Positions 34,948 through 43,933 of a DNA stretch of 64,000 nucleotides are shown here, in pieces. The position numbers were made by a program, and so were the translations under genes. A model generated the notes under the pieces. That model made no database searches and was not told the origin of the DNA. It was given only the letters and a program-made list of their open reading frames with translations. The stretch lies in the NCBI GenBank assembly GCA_017640725.1, contig JAEPQB010000001.1, forward strand, positions 620,001 through 684,000. The letters are read 5' to 3'. The DNA is from Kordiimonadaceae bacterium (lineage in GTDB: Bacteria; Pseudomonadota; Alphaproteobacteria; Sphingomonadales; Kordiimonadaceae). Within the stretch, counting starts at the first letter, position 1; each line of letters starts with the position of its first letter.

Positions 34948-37900
34948 TTACTCAGCAGGTTTCAATGTCGTGTTTTGTTTGGTGAACAGGCGGCTCAATG
35001 AACCCTCCTCGTCCAGGCGCAGAAGCGCCGGCAACATCACCAGAGTGAACAATGTGGAGACACACATACCTCCGACAATTGTTGTTGCCATGCCGCGGTA
35101 AATATCGCTGCCCGCACCCGGGAACAGCACAAGCGGCAACATGCCCATAATAGAGGTTAGTGTGCTCATGAATATGGGGCGCAGGCGCAGAGTGAGTGCC
35201 CGCTCCACCGCTTGTTGGCGTGTTAGACCTTCCTCTTCACCCTTACGGGTCTGCGCGACCAAAAGGATTGCATTGTTGACCACAAGGCCCAGCAGAATGA
35301 TGAAGCCAATCATCGTCAGCAAATCCAGTGGCGTGAACGCAAACAGGTTCAACAGATTGAGCGCCAAAACGCCGCCAACAGTTGCAAGCGGAATAGTAAC
35401 CACCACGTAGAAGGCGTCTTTCGTGGAGCGGAACAGCCCGGCCAAAATCATGAACAGCAAGCCAAGAGCCAGAACAAAATTAAGTGACAAAGATGATACC
35501 GCGCGGTCCAATGCATCGGCACTGCCGCCATAAGAGATTGTGGCGTCTGAGGGCAGTAATGGTTTGATCTGTGGTTCAACCTGCTCTTTCAAAATAGTAA
35601 CCATATCTTCCAAGGCCATATCTTCAGGCTGGCTGATATTGAAGGTCACCGTGCGCTTGCGATCTACCCGTTGAATGAATGTTGGTCCAACGCCGCGCTC
35701 AAATGTGACCAAGTCACCCAGGGCCACGGTTCCACCCAGCGGTGTGGCAACCAACGTGCTGCTCAAGAGCTCAGGGTCTTCCCAGTCTTTAGCTTTCAGC
35801 ATCATGTCCACACGGCGTTCACCGTCGAAATGTTCGCCTAACCACAGGCCATCGCCTAAGGCGCGAACAATTCGGGCAATATCATTGCGCGTGAAACCAA
35901 CCTCCGCCAGGCGCCGGTCATTCGGCATAATTTTTAGTTCTGGCGAAATCACGTTGGGGTCTGGGTTTGGCTGAGCCCGCGCACCGGGCAGCGCCTGTGA
36001 AATGAAACCCATGGTTTGCCGCGTCACATCTTTCAATCCATCGAGATCCCGCGAGTGGATGTTCAGTTGCACGGAGCCAGCGCCGCCAAAGCCGCCAAAA
36101 AGGTTGCCTTGCTGGGCAAAAGCAAACACATCCGGGAAGCCCGCCAGGATTTCCTCATTGACGATTTTCTCGAGTTCTTTCACACGGCCCTGGTCTTGAG
36201 CACGAACACCAATTGAACCGCCTTGTCCATTTGGAAAACTAATGAAGTAGTAGTTTTTGAGCGCAGGCTCTTTTTCACCGTCCAGATATGGCTGCAGCCG
36301 ATCAACAATTACGGATGCAATTTCGTTATCGACGGTTTCCATATTGGCACCCGATGGGAACATCAAAAAGGCATCAACCGCATCCCGCTTAACAGGTGGC
36401 AGGTAATTGAGGTTAGGCAGCATGCTCCAGCTCAATCCAATCGCCCCCGTTACAAGGCCCGCGATGATCGCAACCCGCCGCATCGGCGTGCCAGAAACGG
36501 TCATCAGGCGCGCCGCAATGCGCTTGGCGCGCGCACCAGCTGCTTCATTGGCAGGGAGTTTCTTCAGCATATGTTCGGCGGCCACCGGCAGGATTGTGAC
36601 GGCAACTACGAGCGAAACACCCACGCTGACAGCAATCGTGATGGCCAAATCAGCGAATAACTGCCCCTCAGCATCTTTCAGGAACAGGATCGGCACAAAA
36701 ATCGCTACCGTGGTTACCGTTGACGCCAAGAGTGCACCCCAAACCTGTTTTGCGCCAGCCAGTGAAGCAAGAGAGGGTTTCTCCCCCCTCTCCCTTAGTC
36801 GGACAATGTTCTCCAGGACAACGATGGCCGCATCAAGGACCATACCAGTGGCGAAGGCCATGCCGGCGAGCGATATCACGTTAACCGTTCGGCCAAAAAG
36901 GGCGAGCATGATCACAGTCGTGAGAAGGCAAACCGGGATAGTAAGCGCAATCAAAACCGTTGCCCGGATCTGGCGCAAGAACCACCACAGAACGCCGATT
37001 GCCAACAGCACACCAATTACCAAATTGGTTGATAGCAGGTTGATGGCTCGTTTGATAAAGACAGAGGGGTCAAATGACTTTTCTATTGTGATGCCCTGCT
37101 CAGCCAGAATGCCAGCATTGAGCTCATCCAGTACGGCTGTCAGACGATCAATGGTCGCCAGCACGTTTGCACCAGATTCCCGGATAATGGGCATGCCAAT
37201 TGCCGGGTTGCCGTTTTGGTATACTACCTGTGTTGCATCCGGCGGGCCCATTTCAACAGTTGCGATATCACCGAGTGTGACAGGGCTACCGTCACGCCAT
37301 TGAAGAATAAGGGCACGGAGCTCTTCAGGCTCATATCGCCCTTGAAAGTTGAGAAGATAACGGCGGCGTCCTACATCAAGATAACCGCCAGAACTATCCA
37401 CCGTTCTGCCTACTCGCTGAGCGATATCATTGAGATTCACGCCCAAATCTGCTGCACGAACCGGATCAAACTCAATGCGCAGTTGTTGGCCGGTTGGTGC
37501 ATTTATCTGGACGTCTGCAACGCCCTCCACGGCCTCAATCCTGGGCACAACATTGTCCTCAATGAATGCCACATATTCATCAGGCGCCAATGCGCTGTCT
37601 TCCCGGAATTGAGTGAAGAGATAGATCAGCGTTTCGCCTTGCGGATTACCACCATTCATAACAATTTGCGGCCTATCCGCGTCTGCTGGCAAAGGCGGTA
37701 AACGATTGAGCCGACTGATCACCTCCAGCAGTGTGCGGTCCATGTCTGCTTCGAGGGCAAATTCCATGGAAACCCAACCAAAACTCGGGTTTGAGAAGGT
37801 ACGTAGCTCCTGCAGCCCTGGCATGCCAAGCATCACTTCTTCAATGGGCTCGACAATCTCAGATTCGATTTCACTGGGGCTGGCCGCGCGCCAGAATGTT

Positions 37901-38043
37901 TGCACGGCAAGCTGAGGCCGCTCAATCGCCGGGAACAGCTGAACAGGCAAACGCATTAGCATCACTGTGCCAAGCACAAGTGCCATTGCCGCAATCACCA
38001 TCACTGCCGCCGGGTTCTGCAGACTTTTTTCTGTTAGTTTCAT
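34948..38043 (-). CDS. RND-family efflux permease
   Basis: A 1031-residue inner-membrane proton antiporter with the 12-helix RND layout and two large periplasmic loops. Helix 4 reads GMVLDAAIVVLEN, with Asp404 but Ala405 in place of the second Asp of AcrB-type pumps; helix 10 has GLVVNNAILLVAQ, without the AcrB-like Lys. This resembles pumps using a single helix-4 Asp (as in CusA). The substrate is not evident. It is the first gene of an operon with adaptor, LytS-like kinase and LytTR regulator. Full length, no frameshift seen. Confidence 0.93.
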   Translation of the reverse strand: MKLTEKSLQNPAAVMVIAAMALVLGTVMLMRLPVQLFPAIERPQLAVQTFWRAASPSEIESEIVEPIEEVMLGMPGLQELRTFSNPSFGWVSMEFALEADMDRTLLEVISRLNRLPPLPADADRPQIVMNGGNPQGETLIYLFTQFREDSALAPDEYVAFIEDNVVPRIEAVEGVADVQINAPTGQQLRIEFDPVRAADLGVNLNDIAQRVGRTVDSSGGYLDVGRRRYLLNFQGRYEPEELRALILQWRDGSPVTLGDIATVEMGPPDATQVVYQNGNPAIGMPIIRESGANVLATIDRLTAVLDELNAGILAEQGITIEKSFDPSVFIKRAINLLSTNLVIGVLLAIGVLWWFLRQIRATVLIALTIPVCLLTTVIMLALFGRTVNVISLAGMAFATGMVLDAAIVVLENIVRLRERGEKPSLASLAGAKQVWGALLASTVTTVAIFVPILFLKDAEGQLFADLAITIAVSVGVSLVVAVTILPVAAEHMLKKLPANEAAGARAKRIAARLMTVSGTPMRRVAIIAGLVTGAIGLSWSMLPNLNYLPPVKRDAVDAFLMFPSGANMETVDNEIASVIVDRLQPYLDGEKEPALKNYYFISFPNGQGGSIGVRAQDQGRVKELEKIVNEEILAGFPDVFAFAQQGNLFGGFGGAGSVQLNIHSRDLDGLKDVTRQTMGFISQALPGARAQPNPDPNVISPELKIMPNDRRLAEVGFTRNDIARIVRALGDGLWLGEHFDGERRVDMMLKAKDWEDPELLSSTLVATPLGGTVALGDLVTFERGVGPTFIQRVDRKRTVTFNISQPEDMALEDMVTILKEQVEPQIKPLLPSDATISYGGSADALDRAVSSLSLNFVLALGLLFMILAGLFRSTKDAFYVVVTIPLATVGGVLALNLLNLFAFTPLDLLTMIGFIILLGLVVNNAILLVAQTRKGEEEGLTRQQAVERALTLRLRPIFMSTLTSIMGMLPLVLFPGAGSDIYRGMATTIVGGMCVSTLFTLVMLPALLRLDEEGSLSRLFTKQNTTLKPAE

Positions 38044-38261
38044 CGGACCCGTTCCTCGCTGAACTGTTATGAAGTTACGTTCAGCGGTATGAGCCTATTA
38101 ACAAGACGCAGAAACTTTATTGCGACGGAAAGTGGGGCGATTGCGATAAGGTGCCGGGGCCAATAATTGCGGCAAACCCCTATAAAACCTTCGTTTATAT
38201 CTTCTGATAGATTGGATTGGCCGTACAAATGGTTTGCGACGAAAACCGCCAGATTAGGGCG

Positions 38262-38774
38262 TTATTTGTCGCCAGACTCGTCTTTTGGCTTCTTTTCCCA
38301 CTCTTCAAAGTCGCCGAGGGCACAGCTTCCCCAGGTGCGGCCAAAGCTGTCCAGAATGGTAATAATTTGGGCTCTGCACAGGGATCCAAATGAATTGGCA
38401 TAGGCAAAGCGCTGTTCTCGCAAAAGTCCAGGGCACTCGGTCGGCAGGCGGTTCATGAAACCGCGCCGGCCAGTTGCTTCAAAGAAAATGGTTCTATTGT
38501 CGAGAATAATGGACTGACGCAGCGAACGCATCGGCACACAGGCTTCTGTGTTTTCGGTTTCCTGATACCGTTCCATAATCCGTTTCCGGCGCTTTTCGGC
38601 ACGGCGGGCAAGAACACCTTTGGGTTTTGTCTCTTCAGCTTGTTGCTGCTGGTCGGTTTCAGGCGAGTCTTGAGCTGTCGCCGCTGGAAACATCAGCGCA
38701 ACGCTCAAAAAAATCAAAACTATTACTCTATTAGTGAACACAATACATCTCGCACACCGACTAGGCTGCCACAT
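38262..38774 (-). CDS. Exported DUF6491-like protein
   Basis: A 170-residue secreted protein. A hydrophobic segment VIVLIFLSVALMFPAATAQ ends near residue 35, then an acidic/basic linker, and from about 75 a domain with four cysteines (ACVPM, TECPG, SLCRA, GSCALGDF) and ILDNRTIFFEATG, the pattern of DUF6491. The ATG at 38774 is uncertain: a GTG at 38741 would give a more normal signal peptide. The function is unknown; disulfides are likely in the periplasm. Confidence 0.65.
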   Translation of the reverse strand: MWQPSRCARCIVFTNRVIVLIFLSVALMFPAATAQDSPETDQQQQAEETKPKGVLARRAEKRRKRIMERYQETENTEACVPMRSLRQSIILDNRTIFFEATGRRGFMNRLPTECPGLLREQRFAYANSFGSLCRAQIITILDSFGRTWGSCALGDFEEWEKKPKDESGDK

Positions 38775-38825
38775 CTAACCCACAATTTATGAATGAAACC
38801 TGAACACGTCACAGCATGTTCAGTT

Positions 38826-39329
38826 CTAAAGGCTACTGATTTCCTTTTGCATAATTCCACGAAGATTTGCGCCCAAATTTGCCAAGGCGATCTGCTCAGA
38901 TTTTCCCATCGCGGTCAAAGTCTCATCAAATGCCAAACCGTGAACCTGAGCGATCTGCAGCAGATAGGCCACAAACGCGTCGGCGCGCGCGCGGATGAGC
39001 CAGGAAAACGGTTCCGTGGGCACCCCTTCTTTTTGACACTCCTCGGTAAAGGCACCGATGAGATGCGGAAGCAGACTGTCACCGATTTTTCTCAAACCGA
39101 CACAGAACGCCTCGAATGGCGGCAAGGGTTCCGCGCTATCGTCTTCTTCTTGCTGGCACGAAGCAATACGTTCCAGTTCGCCAACCATTTCGTCTAACTC
39201 AGCGTCCAACCGAGCCGCAATGCGGTCACTCACAGCCTGCTGCACCGGGGTCAGCACAATACGACCGGAAGCTTCAAGCCCCTGCAGGCTTGCACTCAAA
39301 AAATCAACGATGGACGCATGTTCCGTCAT
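38826..39329 (-). CDS. Unrecognised helical cytoplasmic protein
   Basis: A 167-residue, largely alpha-helical, acidic protein without signal or transmembrane segments. It contains runs such as ARLDAELDEMVGELERIASCQQEEDDSAEPL and two free cysteines. I do not recognise the family. It has normal coding character and lies between the DUF6491-like and DUF4345-like genes, all leftward. The gap of 51 bp to the next gene suggests it may be co-transcribed. Confidence 0.6.
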   Translation of the reverse strand: MTEHASIVDFLSASLQGLEASGRIVLTPVQQAVSDRIAARLDAELDEMVGELERIASCQQEEDDSAEPLPPFEAFCVGLRKIGDSLLPHLIGAFTEECQKEGVPTEPFSWLIRARADAFVAYLLQIAQVHGLAFDETLTAMGKSEQIALANLGANLRGIMQKEISSL

Positions 39330-39445
39330 GGAGACGCCTTAAACTGTGCCAAGAACCTATAGCGCGCTCGTGCCTACTAGCCAAGCGCCGGTTTATTGAA
39401 ACACTAAGGCACACGTTGCATCCATGACGGGTGTCAATTCCCGCT

Positions 39446-39889
39446 TCAGCGATCAGTACTGTCAGCCTGCACCGATCTATGGATCCAAAAAGCCAGCAAA
39501 GGGAATCCAATCAGTTCCATCGCAAGTGGCGGGAAAATGTCGGGACCAAACAGCAGGCCCATATCCAGAGCACTAAAACGAACTAGTCCGCCCAAAAACC
39601 CCATCGAAAGCAACGCTATCAATACGGTTTTTAGTGGCGCGAGATAATAACCGGCGGCAATGAACAACAGCCCAGCCCCAAGCCAGAACCCGCCCAGGAA
39701 CCTGGCGTGATTATCCTGCACGGCAAAAGCTTCAGCGTCTGCAATCTCGATAAAATCTGGTGAAACCTGCAAGCCAAGCGTTTTGATGCCACCAAATCCG
39801 GTGCTCACGCCAATCATCGCTATGGCGACGCCAACAAGTAATAAAATGATGCGCAGCGCAATGTGGCGCGTAGGTGATGTCTGATCCAT
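39446..39889 (-). CDS. DUF4345-like small membrane protein
   Basis: A 147-residue protein with four predicted transmembrane helices (about 12-32, 65-85, 88-108, 115-135). The region NHARFLGGFWLGAGLLFIAAGYYL followed by a second helix and LGGLVRFSALDMG is typical of DUF4345 proteins, whose role is unknown. The ATG at 39889 has AGGAGG 7 bases upstream; an upstream ATG at 39907 is less likely. It is upstream of the helical protein gene and follows the M1 peptidase gene in the same direction. Confidence 0.75.
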   Translation of the reverse strand: MDQTSPTRHIALRIILLLVGVAIAMIGVSTGFGGIKTLGLQVSPDFIEIADAEAFAVQDNHARFLGGFWLGAGLLFIAAGYYLAPLKTVLIALLSMGFLGGLVRFSALDMGLLFGPDIFPPLAMELIGFPLLAFWIHRSVQADSTDR

Positions 39890-39954
39890 AAGCAGTCCTC
39901 CTGCCACACTAACGTAGCAGAAGGTGAGTTGGTTCGTGGCAGAAATTAACTGGA

Positions 39955-42303
39955 TTATGGCTGCTGGTACGTCGTGCCTTCGCCAGCTTTCTCCATCAGG
40001 CTTTTGCCGCGTTTGCGCTTGAAGAGCTCAAGGCGCGTGCGAACAGGACGCCGCGGCCAATAGTTGTTCTCAAGATTGGCGTCAGCGATTTCACGGTGCG
40101 GATCCAGAGTAATCGACTTGATCTCTTTTTCGCTTGTAACGAGCTTGATCACCTTGTTGGGGTTGCGGCGCCACAGCTCTGCAGGCCAGCGGCGTTTTTC
40201 CGTGCTGCCGTCAGCATACTCGATTTGAACAATTACCGGCATCACAAGACCGCCGACGTTCGAAAACTCAAGAAAGTAAAAGTTTTCGCTGTTGTTCAGC
40301 AGCTCGCGTTCCCAGTCTTCGAGGCTCGCAACATACTTCTCATAACTATCCCGGTCAGCATCGGTCACGGTGTAGCTGTCATTGCGATTGTAAAAATCCT
40401 GGAGCTCGGGCCGTTCCAGAACACGGCGGCGATCATCAGCGTGCCGTTGCTGCACCATGGTTTTGCCAAGCTCTTCGGCGCGGTCGCGCTTGTAAGCCAT
40501 CTCAACATCCGGGTTTTTGGTGTTGATGGTTCCCCAGGTCACACGGTCCAGCGAAATGTCCACATGGTCAGTGGTGTAGAACCAGCCACGCCAGAACCAG
40601 TCCAGATCAAAACCGGACGCATCTTCCATGGTGCGGAAAAAGTCTGCTGGATAAGGGCGTTTGAACATCCAGCGCTGCGCATACTCTTTAAATGCATGGT
40701 CAAACGCTTCGCGCCCCATGATAGTTTCACGCAAGATATTGAAAGCGACGGAAGGCTTCCTATAGGCGTTTGCACCGAACTGAATGAGCGACTCTGGGTC
40801 GGTCATCACAGGCATTTGGTTGCGGCTCGTCATGAAGGGGACAATGGTTTCTGGCGAGCCGATGTTACCCGGCCAGCCTTCTTCCCACTCGCGGTGGGCA
40901 AGGCCCTGCAGGAATGTATTGAAGCCTTCATCCATCCAGAACCAGTCCCGCTCTGGGGTGTTCACAATCATCGGGAAATAGTTATGGCCCACCTCATGGA
41001 TGATCACGCCAATAAGACCATATTTGGTGCCACGGCTATAGGTACGCTCACCAGATTCCTTATCCTCTGTGGGGCGTCGCGGGTTGAAACTCACCATTGG
41101 GTATTCCATCCCGCTCGTTGCGGCATTCACGGAAATGGCCACCGGATACGGATAGGGGAAAGTGTATTTCGAATAAACCTCCAGTGTGTGCACAATGGCT
41201 TCAGTGGAATATTTGTCCCACAGCGGCATGCCCTCTTCCGGGTAATAGGACATGGCCATAATTTTTCGGCCGTCACTTTCCTGATCATAACCCATGGCGT
41301 CCCAAACGAACTTGCGACTGGAAGCAAAAGCAACGTCACGCACGTTTTCGGCGCGGTATTTCCAGGTTTTTTTGCCGGTCGGTGCTGTTGATTGGTTTGC
41401 AAGTGCCTCATCGCGCGTCACGATCATCACAGGGCGGTCTGATGCGCGCGCCGTTTCCAGGCGATCCCGTTGCTCACGAGTTAGAACTTCCCGAGGGTTT
41501 TGGAGTTCACCTGTTGCCGCAACAATGTGGTCGTCCGGCACAGTGATCTCTACATCATAATTGCCAAACTCGGTCTGGAATTCACCAAGGCCGTAAAAGG
41601 TGCGATTGTTCCAGGCTTTGGCATCTGTGTAGCCCGCAACCCGAGGGTACCACTGGCCAAGGTTATAGATCTTGTTGCCATCTTTTTCGAAGTGATCCCA
41701 GCCAGACCGTTTGATCGGAATTTTTTTCGATTCGATGATGTTGTAGGACCAGTCTATGCCAAAAGTATAGCTGCCACCCGGGCCAAGGGCTTCTGGCAGG
41801 TCCACACGCATCATGGTGCGCACAATAGCGTATGGGAGCGCGTCACCGTCTTCGTCCGTCACCGCAGCAATCTTGAACCCGCCATCAAATTCCTGACGAT
41901 ATTTCTCGTGCCGAAGCGCAGAGAAGCTCATGCGCTCCGTGGAGTTTGTCGGCTGCGTTAAGTGATCGTCTGAGTGTTTCGCAAAGCGGTTTTGATCAAG
42001 CCGCACCCAGATGTAGTCGAGTGTATGCGGAGAGTTATTTTTGTATGTGATCATCTCTGAGCCGGTGATCGACTGATTGTCGTCATCGAGCTCTACTTTG
42101 ATATTGTAGTCGGTCTGCTGCTGCCAATAACCGGGGCCAGGCTTGCCTGAAGCGATACGCTGATCGTTCGGCGTTGGCCAGCTTTCCTCTAGCTGGCGAA
42201 ACTTATCTTCGTGCTCTGGCTGCTTTGACTGCTTTACCTGCGCAGACGCGCCAATGGTTACGAAGATTAGAGTTGCAAAGCCAATACATGCTGATCTGAT
42301 CAT
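39955..42303 (-). CDS. Exported M1-family metallopeptidase
   Basis: A 782-residue secreted zinc peptidase. A signal peptide ends near GASAQ (residue 22). The active site is HEVGH at 436-440 followed by DEGFNTFLQG with the third zinc ligand, and the N-terminal beta-domain includes the substrate motif GMEYPM. It matches large M1 peptidases of proteobacteria and Bacteroidetes rather than the aminopeptidase N core alone. It probably degrades peptides in the periplasm for nutrition. The ATG at 42303 with GGGAGGG upstream is chosen over an upstream ATG at 42342. Confidence 0.9.
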   Translation of the reverse strand: MIRSACIGFATLIFVTIGASAQVKQSKQPEHEDKFRQLEESWPTPNDQRIASGKPGPGYWQQQTDYNIKVELDDDNQSITGSEMITYKNNSPHTLDYIWVRLDQNRFAKHSDDHLTQPTNSTERMSFSALRHEKYRQEFDGGFKIAAVTDEDGDALPYAIVRTMMRVDLPEALGPGGSYTFGIDWSYNIIESKKIPIKRSGWDHFEKDGNKIYNLGQWYPRVAGYTDAKAWNNRTFYGLGEFQTEFGNYDVEITVPDDHIVAATGELQNPREVLTREQRDRLETARASDRPVMIVTRDEALANQSTAPTGKKTWKYRAENVRDVAFASSRKFVWDAMGYDQESDGRKIMAMSYYPEEGMPLWDKYSTEAIVHTLEVYSKYTFPYPYPVAISVNAATSGMEYPMVSFNPRRPTEDKESGERTYSRGTKYGLIGVIIHEVGHNYFPMIVNTPERDWFWMDEGFNTFLQGLAHREWEEGWPGNIGSPETIVPFMTSRNQMPVMTDPESLIQFGANAYRKPSVAFNILRETIMGREAFDHAFKEYAQRWMFKRPYPADFFRTMEDASGFDLDWFWRGWFYTTDHVDISLDRVTWGTINTKNPDVEMAYKRDRAEELGKTMVQQRHADDRRRVLERPELQDFYNRNDSYTVTDADRDSYEKYVASLEDWERELLNNSENFYFLEFSNVGGLVMPVIVQIEYADGSTEKRRWPAELWRRNPNKVIKLVTSEKEIKSITLDPHREIADANLENNYWPRRPVRTRLELFKRKRGKSLMEKAGEGTTYQQP

Positions 42304-42453
42304 AAGAAAACCCTCCCGACATTCGCGCCAAAGCATGATCATTGCCCAACAAGATCACGGCACGAGCCTGCATAGCTATTAGCCCAGCCGCAGCCCATTT
42401 GAACAGGTCAAAAATTTGAACAGGAAAAAAAGTGAAAAATCCTGTTTTTGCGA

Positions 42454-42483
42454 TTGATTATTAATTTCAAGTATGACTATAGT
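42454..42483 (+). promoter_or_regulatory. Candidate promoter of the 42.5-kb RNA
   Basis: TTGATT (42454-42459), an 18-bp spacer and TATAGT (42478-42483) predict initiation near 42489, exactly where the first RNA hairpin starts. Confidence 0.5.
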
Positions 42484-42488
42484 CTCCT

Positions 42489-42660
42489 CATGGACAGCGA
42501 ACGAATGAAGGCACACTCCCTTATGTCCCTTCTCGTCCATGCATCCGCGTACCGGGTCTGACAGCGGTACGTTGACGGAAAAACCTGTTGGCCCGGGTTA
42601 ACCGTCACTCCTTTGATCCACAAAGGAAAGGCCGCCCCATGGCCCGGGGCGGCCTTTTTA
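42489..42660 (+). ncRNA. Candidate structured small RNA
   Basis: About 170 bases with no convincing ORF hold a series of perfect inverted repeats: CATGGAC/GTCCATG (42489-42495, 42535-42541) with inner GAAGG/CCTTC, CGTACCG/CGGTACG (42548-42554, 42565-42571), TGACGG/CCGTCA (42573-42578, 42602-42607) with inner AACC/GGTT, CCTTTG/CAAAGG (42610-42615, 42621-42626), and then a terminator hairpin. CUCC-type motifs occur three times and could pair with ribosome binding sites. I match it to no known RNA family. The M1 gene upstream reads away from it and the ATP-grasp gene reads toward it. Confidence 0.55.
42627..42659. terminator. Strong bidirectional terminator
   Basis: AAAGGCCGCCCC and GGGGCGGCCTTT form a near-perfect 12-bp stem with a 7-nt loop, followed by TTTTT on the plus strand and by TTTCCTTTG on the minus strand. 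It ends the candidate RNA (plus) and the ATP-grasp gene (minus). Confidence 0.9.
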
Positions 42661-42680
42661 GCTTTCGGGTTGCGGCAGAG

Positions 42681-43766
42681 CTATCGTTTCCAATAACCTC
42701 GCTCTCGCATGGCTCCTACTGTCTGAGTATCAAGGGCATAGGCGAACGGCTCCCGAACGGCAAAGGTCGTATCAACCGGATCGAAGCTAACGTTGGGAGA
42801 TATGCCATCGAAAATATAGTCAACTGCATATTCTACCTCGGTCCACCCAAGCACAGTTCGCCCCTGTGTGGCACCTGTGAAACGCATGTTGATTTCATAG
42901 ATTACCAAGTCACCATTTTTGTCGAGTTTGCCCTGAAGGTTGAGAGGCCCAAAGTGACCCAATTTCGCGAGAGCCTCGGCGTAGCCACGGATGATATCCA
43001 AGACCTTAGTGTCTCCAATCGGCACATATTTCTGAGACCTGCCGAAGCTGTAATAGTTCATAGACGCAATCTGATATAGGACCTTTGAGTCGTAACCGAT
43101 AAGCGCCTGACCGCTAATCTGATCCGAAATAGCGTAGGAGTAAAAAAGTGGCACACCACATTCGGAAACAGGATTATAATCCTCAGGCTCGTTTTTGTGT
43201 CCGACCATTTCCTGAATTACAAAACCTCCAGCTTCAACGGCGGCTCTCAGCTCCTCTTCACTTCTGACAATAAACACATCCTTGGATGCATGGCCATTCA
43301 TGCGAGGCTTTGCAATTAATGGATAGCCGGTTTCAGCCACAATTGCCTGCGCCTGAACAAAGGTTTTTGCGCTACGAGCAAATGGTAATCCGTTTGCTTC
43401 AGCAAATTTGTAGGACAGATATTTATCATTCGATATCCCAGCACTTTCGATCGATGGCACAAGAAATTCTGTGTCTGGAAAACTGCCAGAAGCTCGCATT
43501 TTCGACAATATAGATACATCCTGGTCCCGACCAGCAACAACCAAGGCAGGTTTGCACTCATCAACCAAACGGGCATGAGCATCAACGAATGCACCCTCGT
43601 CAGCGACAGGCGGCACCAAATGTGCCTCGTCACACATAAAGTTGAATGCAGTTTCCGCCAATAGATTGGTGCCAATAAAATAAAACTCATCACGCCGGTG
43701 CGCCAGACACAATTGAAAATTTCCGCCGACATTGCTGCCAACACTGGTGATCAGAATTTTTTTCAT
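42681..43766 (-). CDS. ATP-grasp enzyme (carbamoyl-phosphate synthase large-chain-like)
   Basis: A 361-residue protein. The N-terminal pre-ATP-grasp domain (KKILITSVGSNVGGNF) is followed by the ATP-grasp core with LIAKPRMNGHASKDVFIV, a substrate region, and the metal-binding VIYEINMRFTGATQGRT. Such stand-alone enzymes join an amine to a carboxylate using ATP and are common in polysaccharide or natural-product clusters. The substrate is unknown. It is divergent from the glycosyltransferase gene, sharing a 167-bp control region. It could make a modified sugar or peptide used by the neighbours, which is inference. Confidence 0.85.
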   Translation of the reverse strand: MKKILITSVGSNVGGNFQLCLAHRRDEFYFIGTNLLAETAFNFMCDEAHLVPPVADEGAFVDAHARLVDECKPALVVAGRDQDVSILSKMRASGSFPDTEFLVPSIESAGISNDKYLSYKFAEANGLPFARSAKTFVQAQAIVAETGYPLIAKPRMNGHASKDVFIVRSEEELRAAVEAGGFVIQEMVGHKNEPEDYNPVSECGVPLFYSYAISDQISGQALIGYDSKVLYQIASMNYYSFGRSQKYVPIGDTKVLDIIRGYAEALAKLGHFGPLNLQGKLDKNGDLVIYEINMRFTGATQGRTVLGWTEVEYAVDYIFDGISPNVSFDPVDTTFAVREPFAYALDTQTVGAMRERGYWKR

Positions 43767-43817
43767 AACAATCCTACGAATGTATTAGTATCTATATGTT
43801 GGATCAGTAGTATGCAA

Positions 43818-43827
43818 ACTGTACAGT
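43818..43827. promoter_or_regulatory. Candidate operator palindrome between divergent genes
   Basis: The perfect palindrome ACTGTACAGT lies midway between the divergent ATP-grasp and glycosyltransferase genes, and TGTACA is repeated immediately to the right (TGTACAGTGTACA). Such symmetric sites often bind dimeric repressors or LuxR-like regulators. No regulator gene is adjacent. Confidence 0.35.
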
Positions 43828-43933
43828 GTACAACTCTTGTGATTCAGTGTTTTCTCGCTCGGCCGATTAGTTGTTTGTCGCTGGTCCGTCGACTTTTTGG
43901 TCTTTATTAACTCAACAAATTTTCCAGGTTGTA

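Noticed and set aside
40096-41391. 431-codon open frame antisense to the M1 peptidase gene
   Set aside because: It lies wholly inside a confidently identified gene on the opposite strand, and its translation shows no domain or motif.
42304-42680. Signal recognition particle RNA, tmRNA or RNase P RNA at the candidate RNA
   Set aside because: The diagnostic conserved segments of these RNAs are absent, and the repeats do not form their known shapes.
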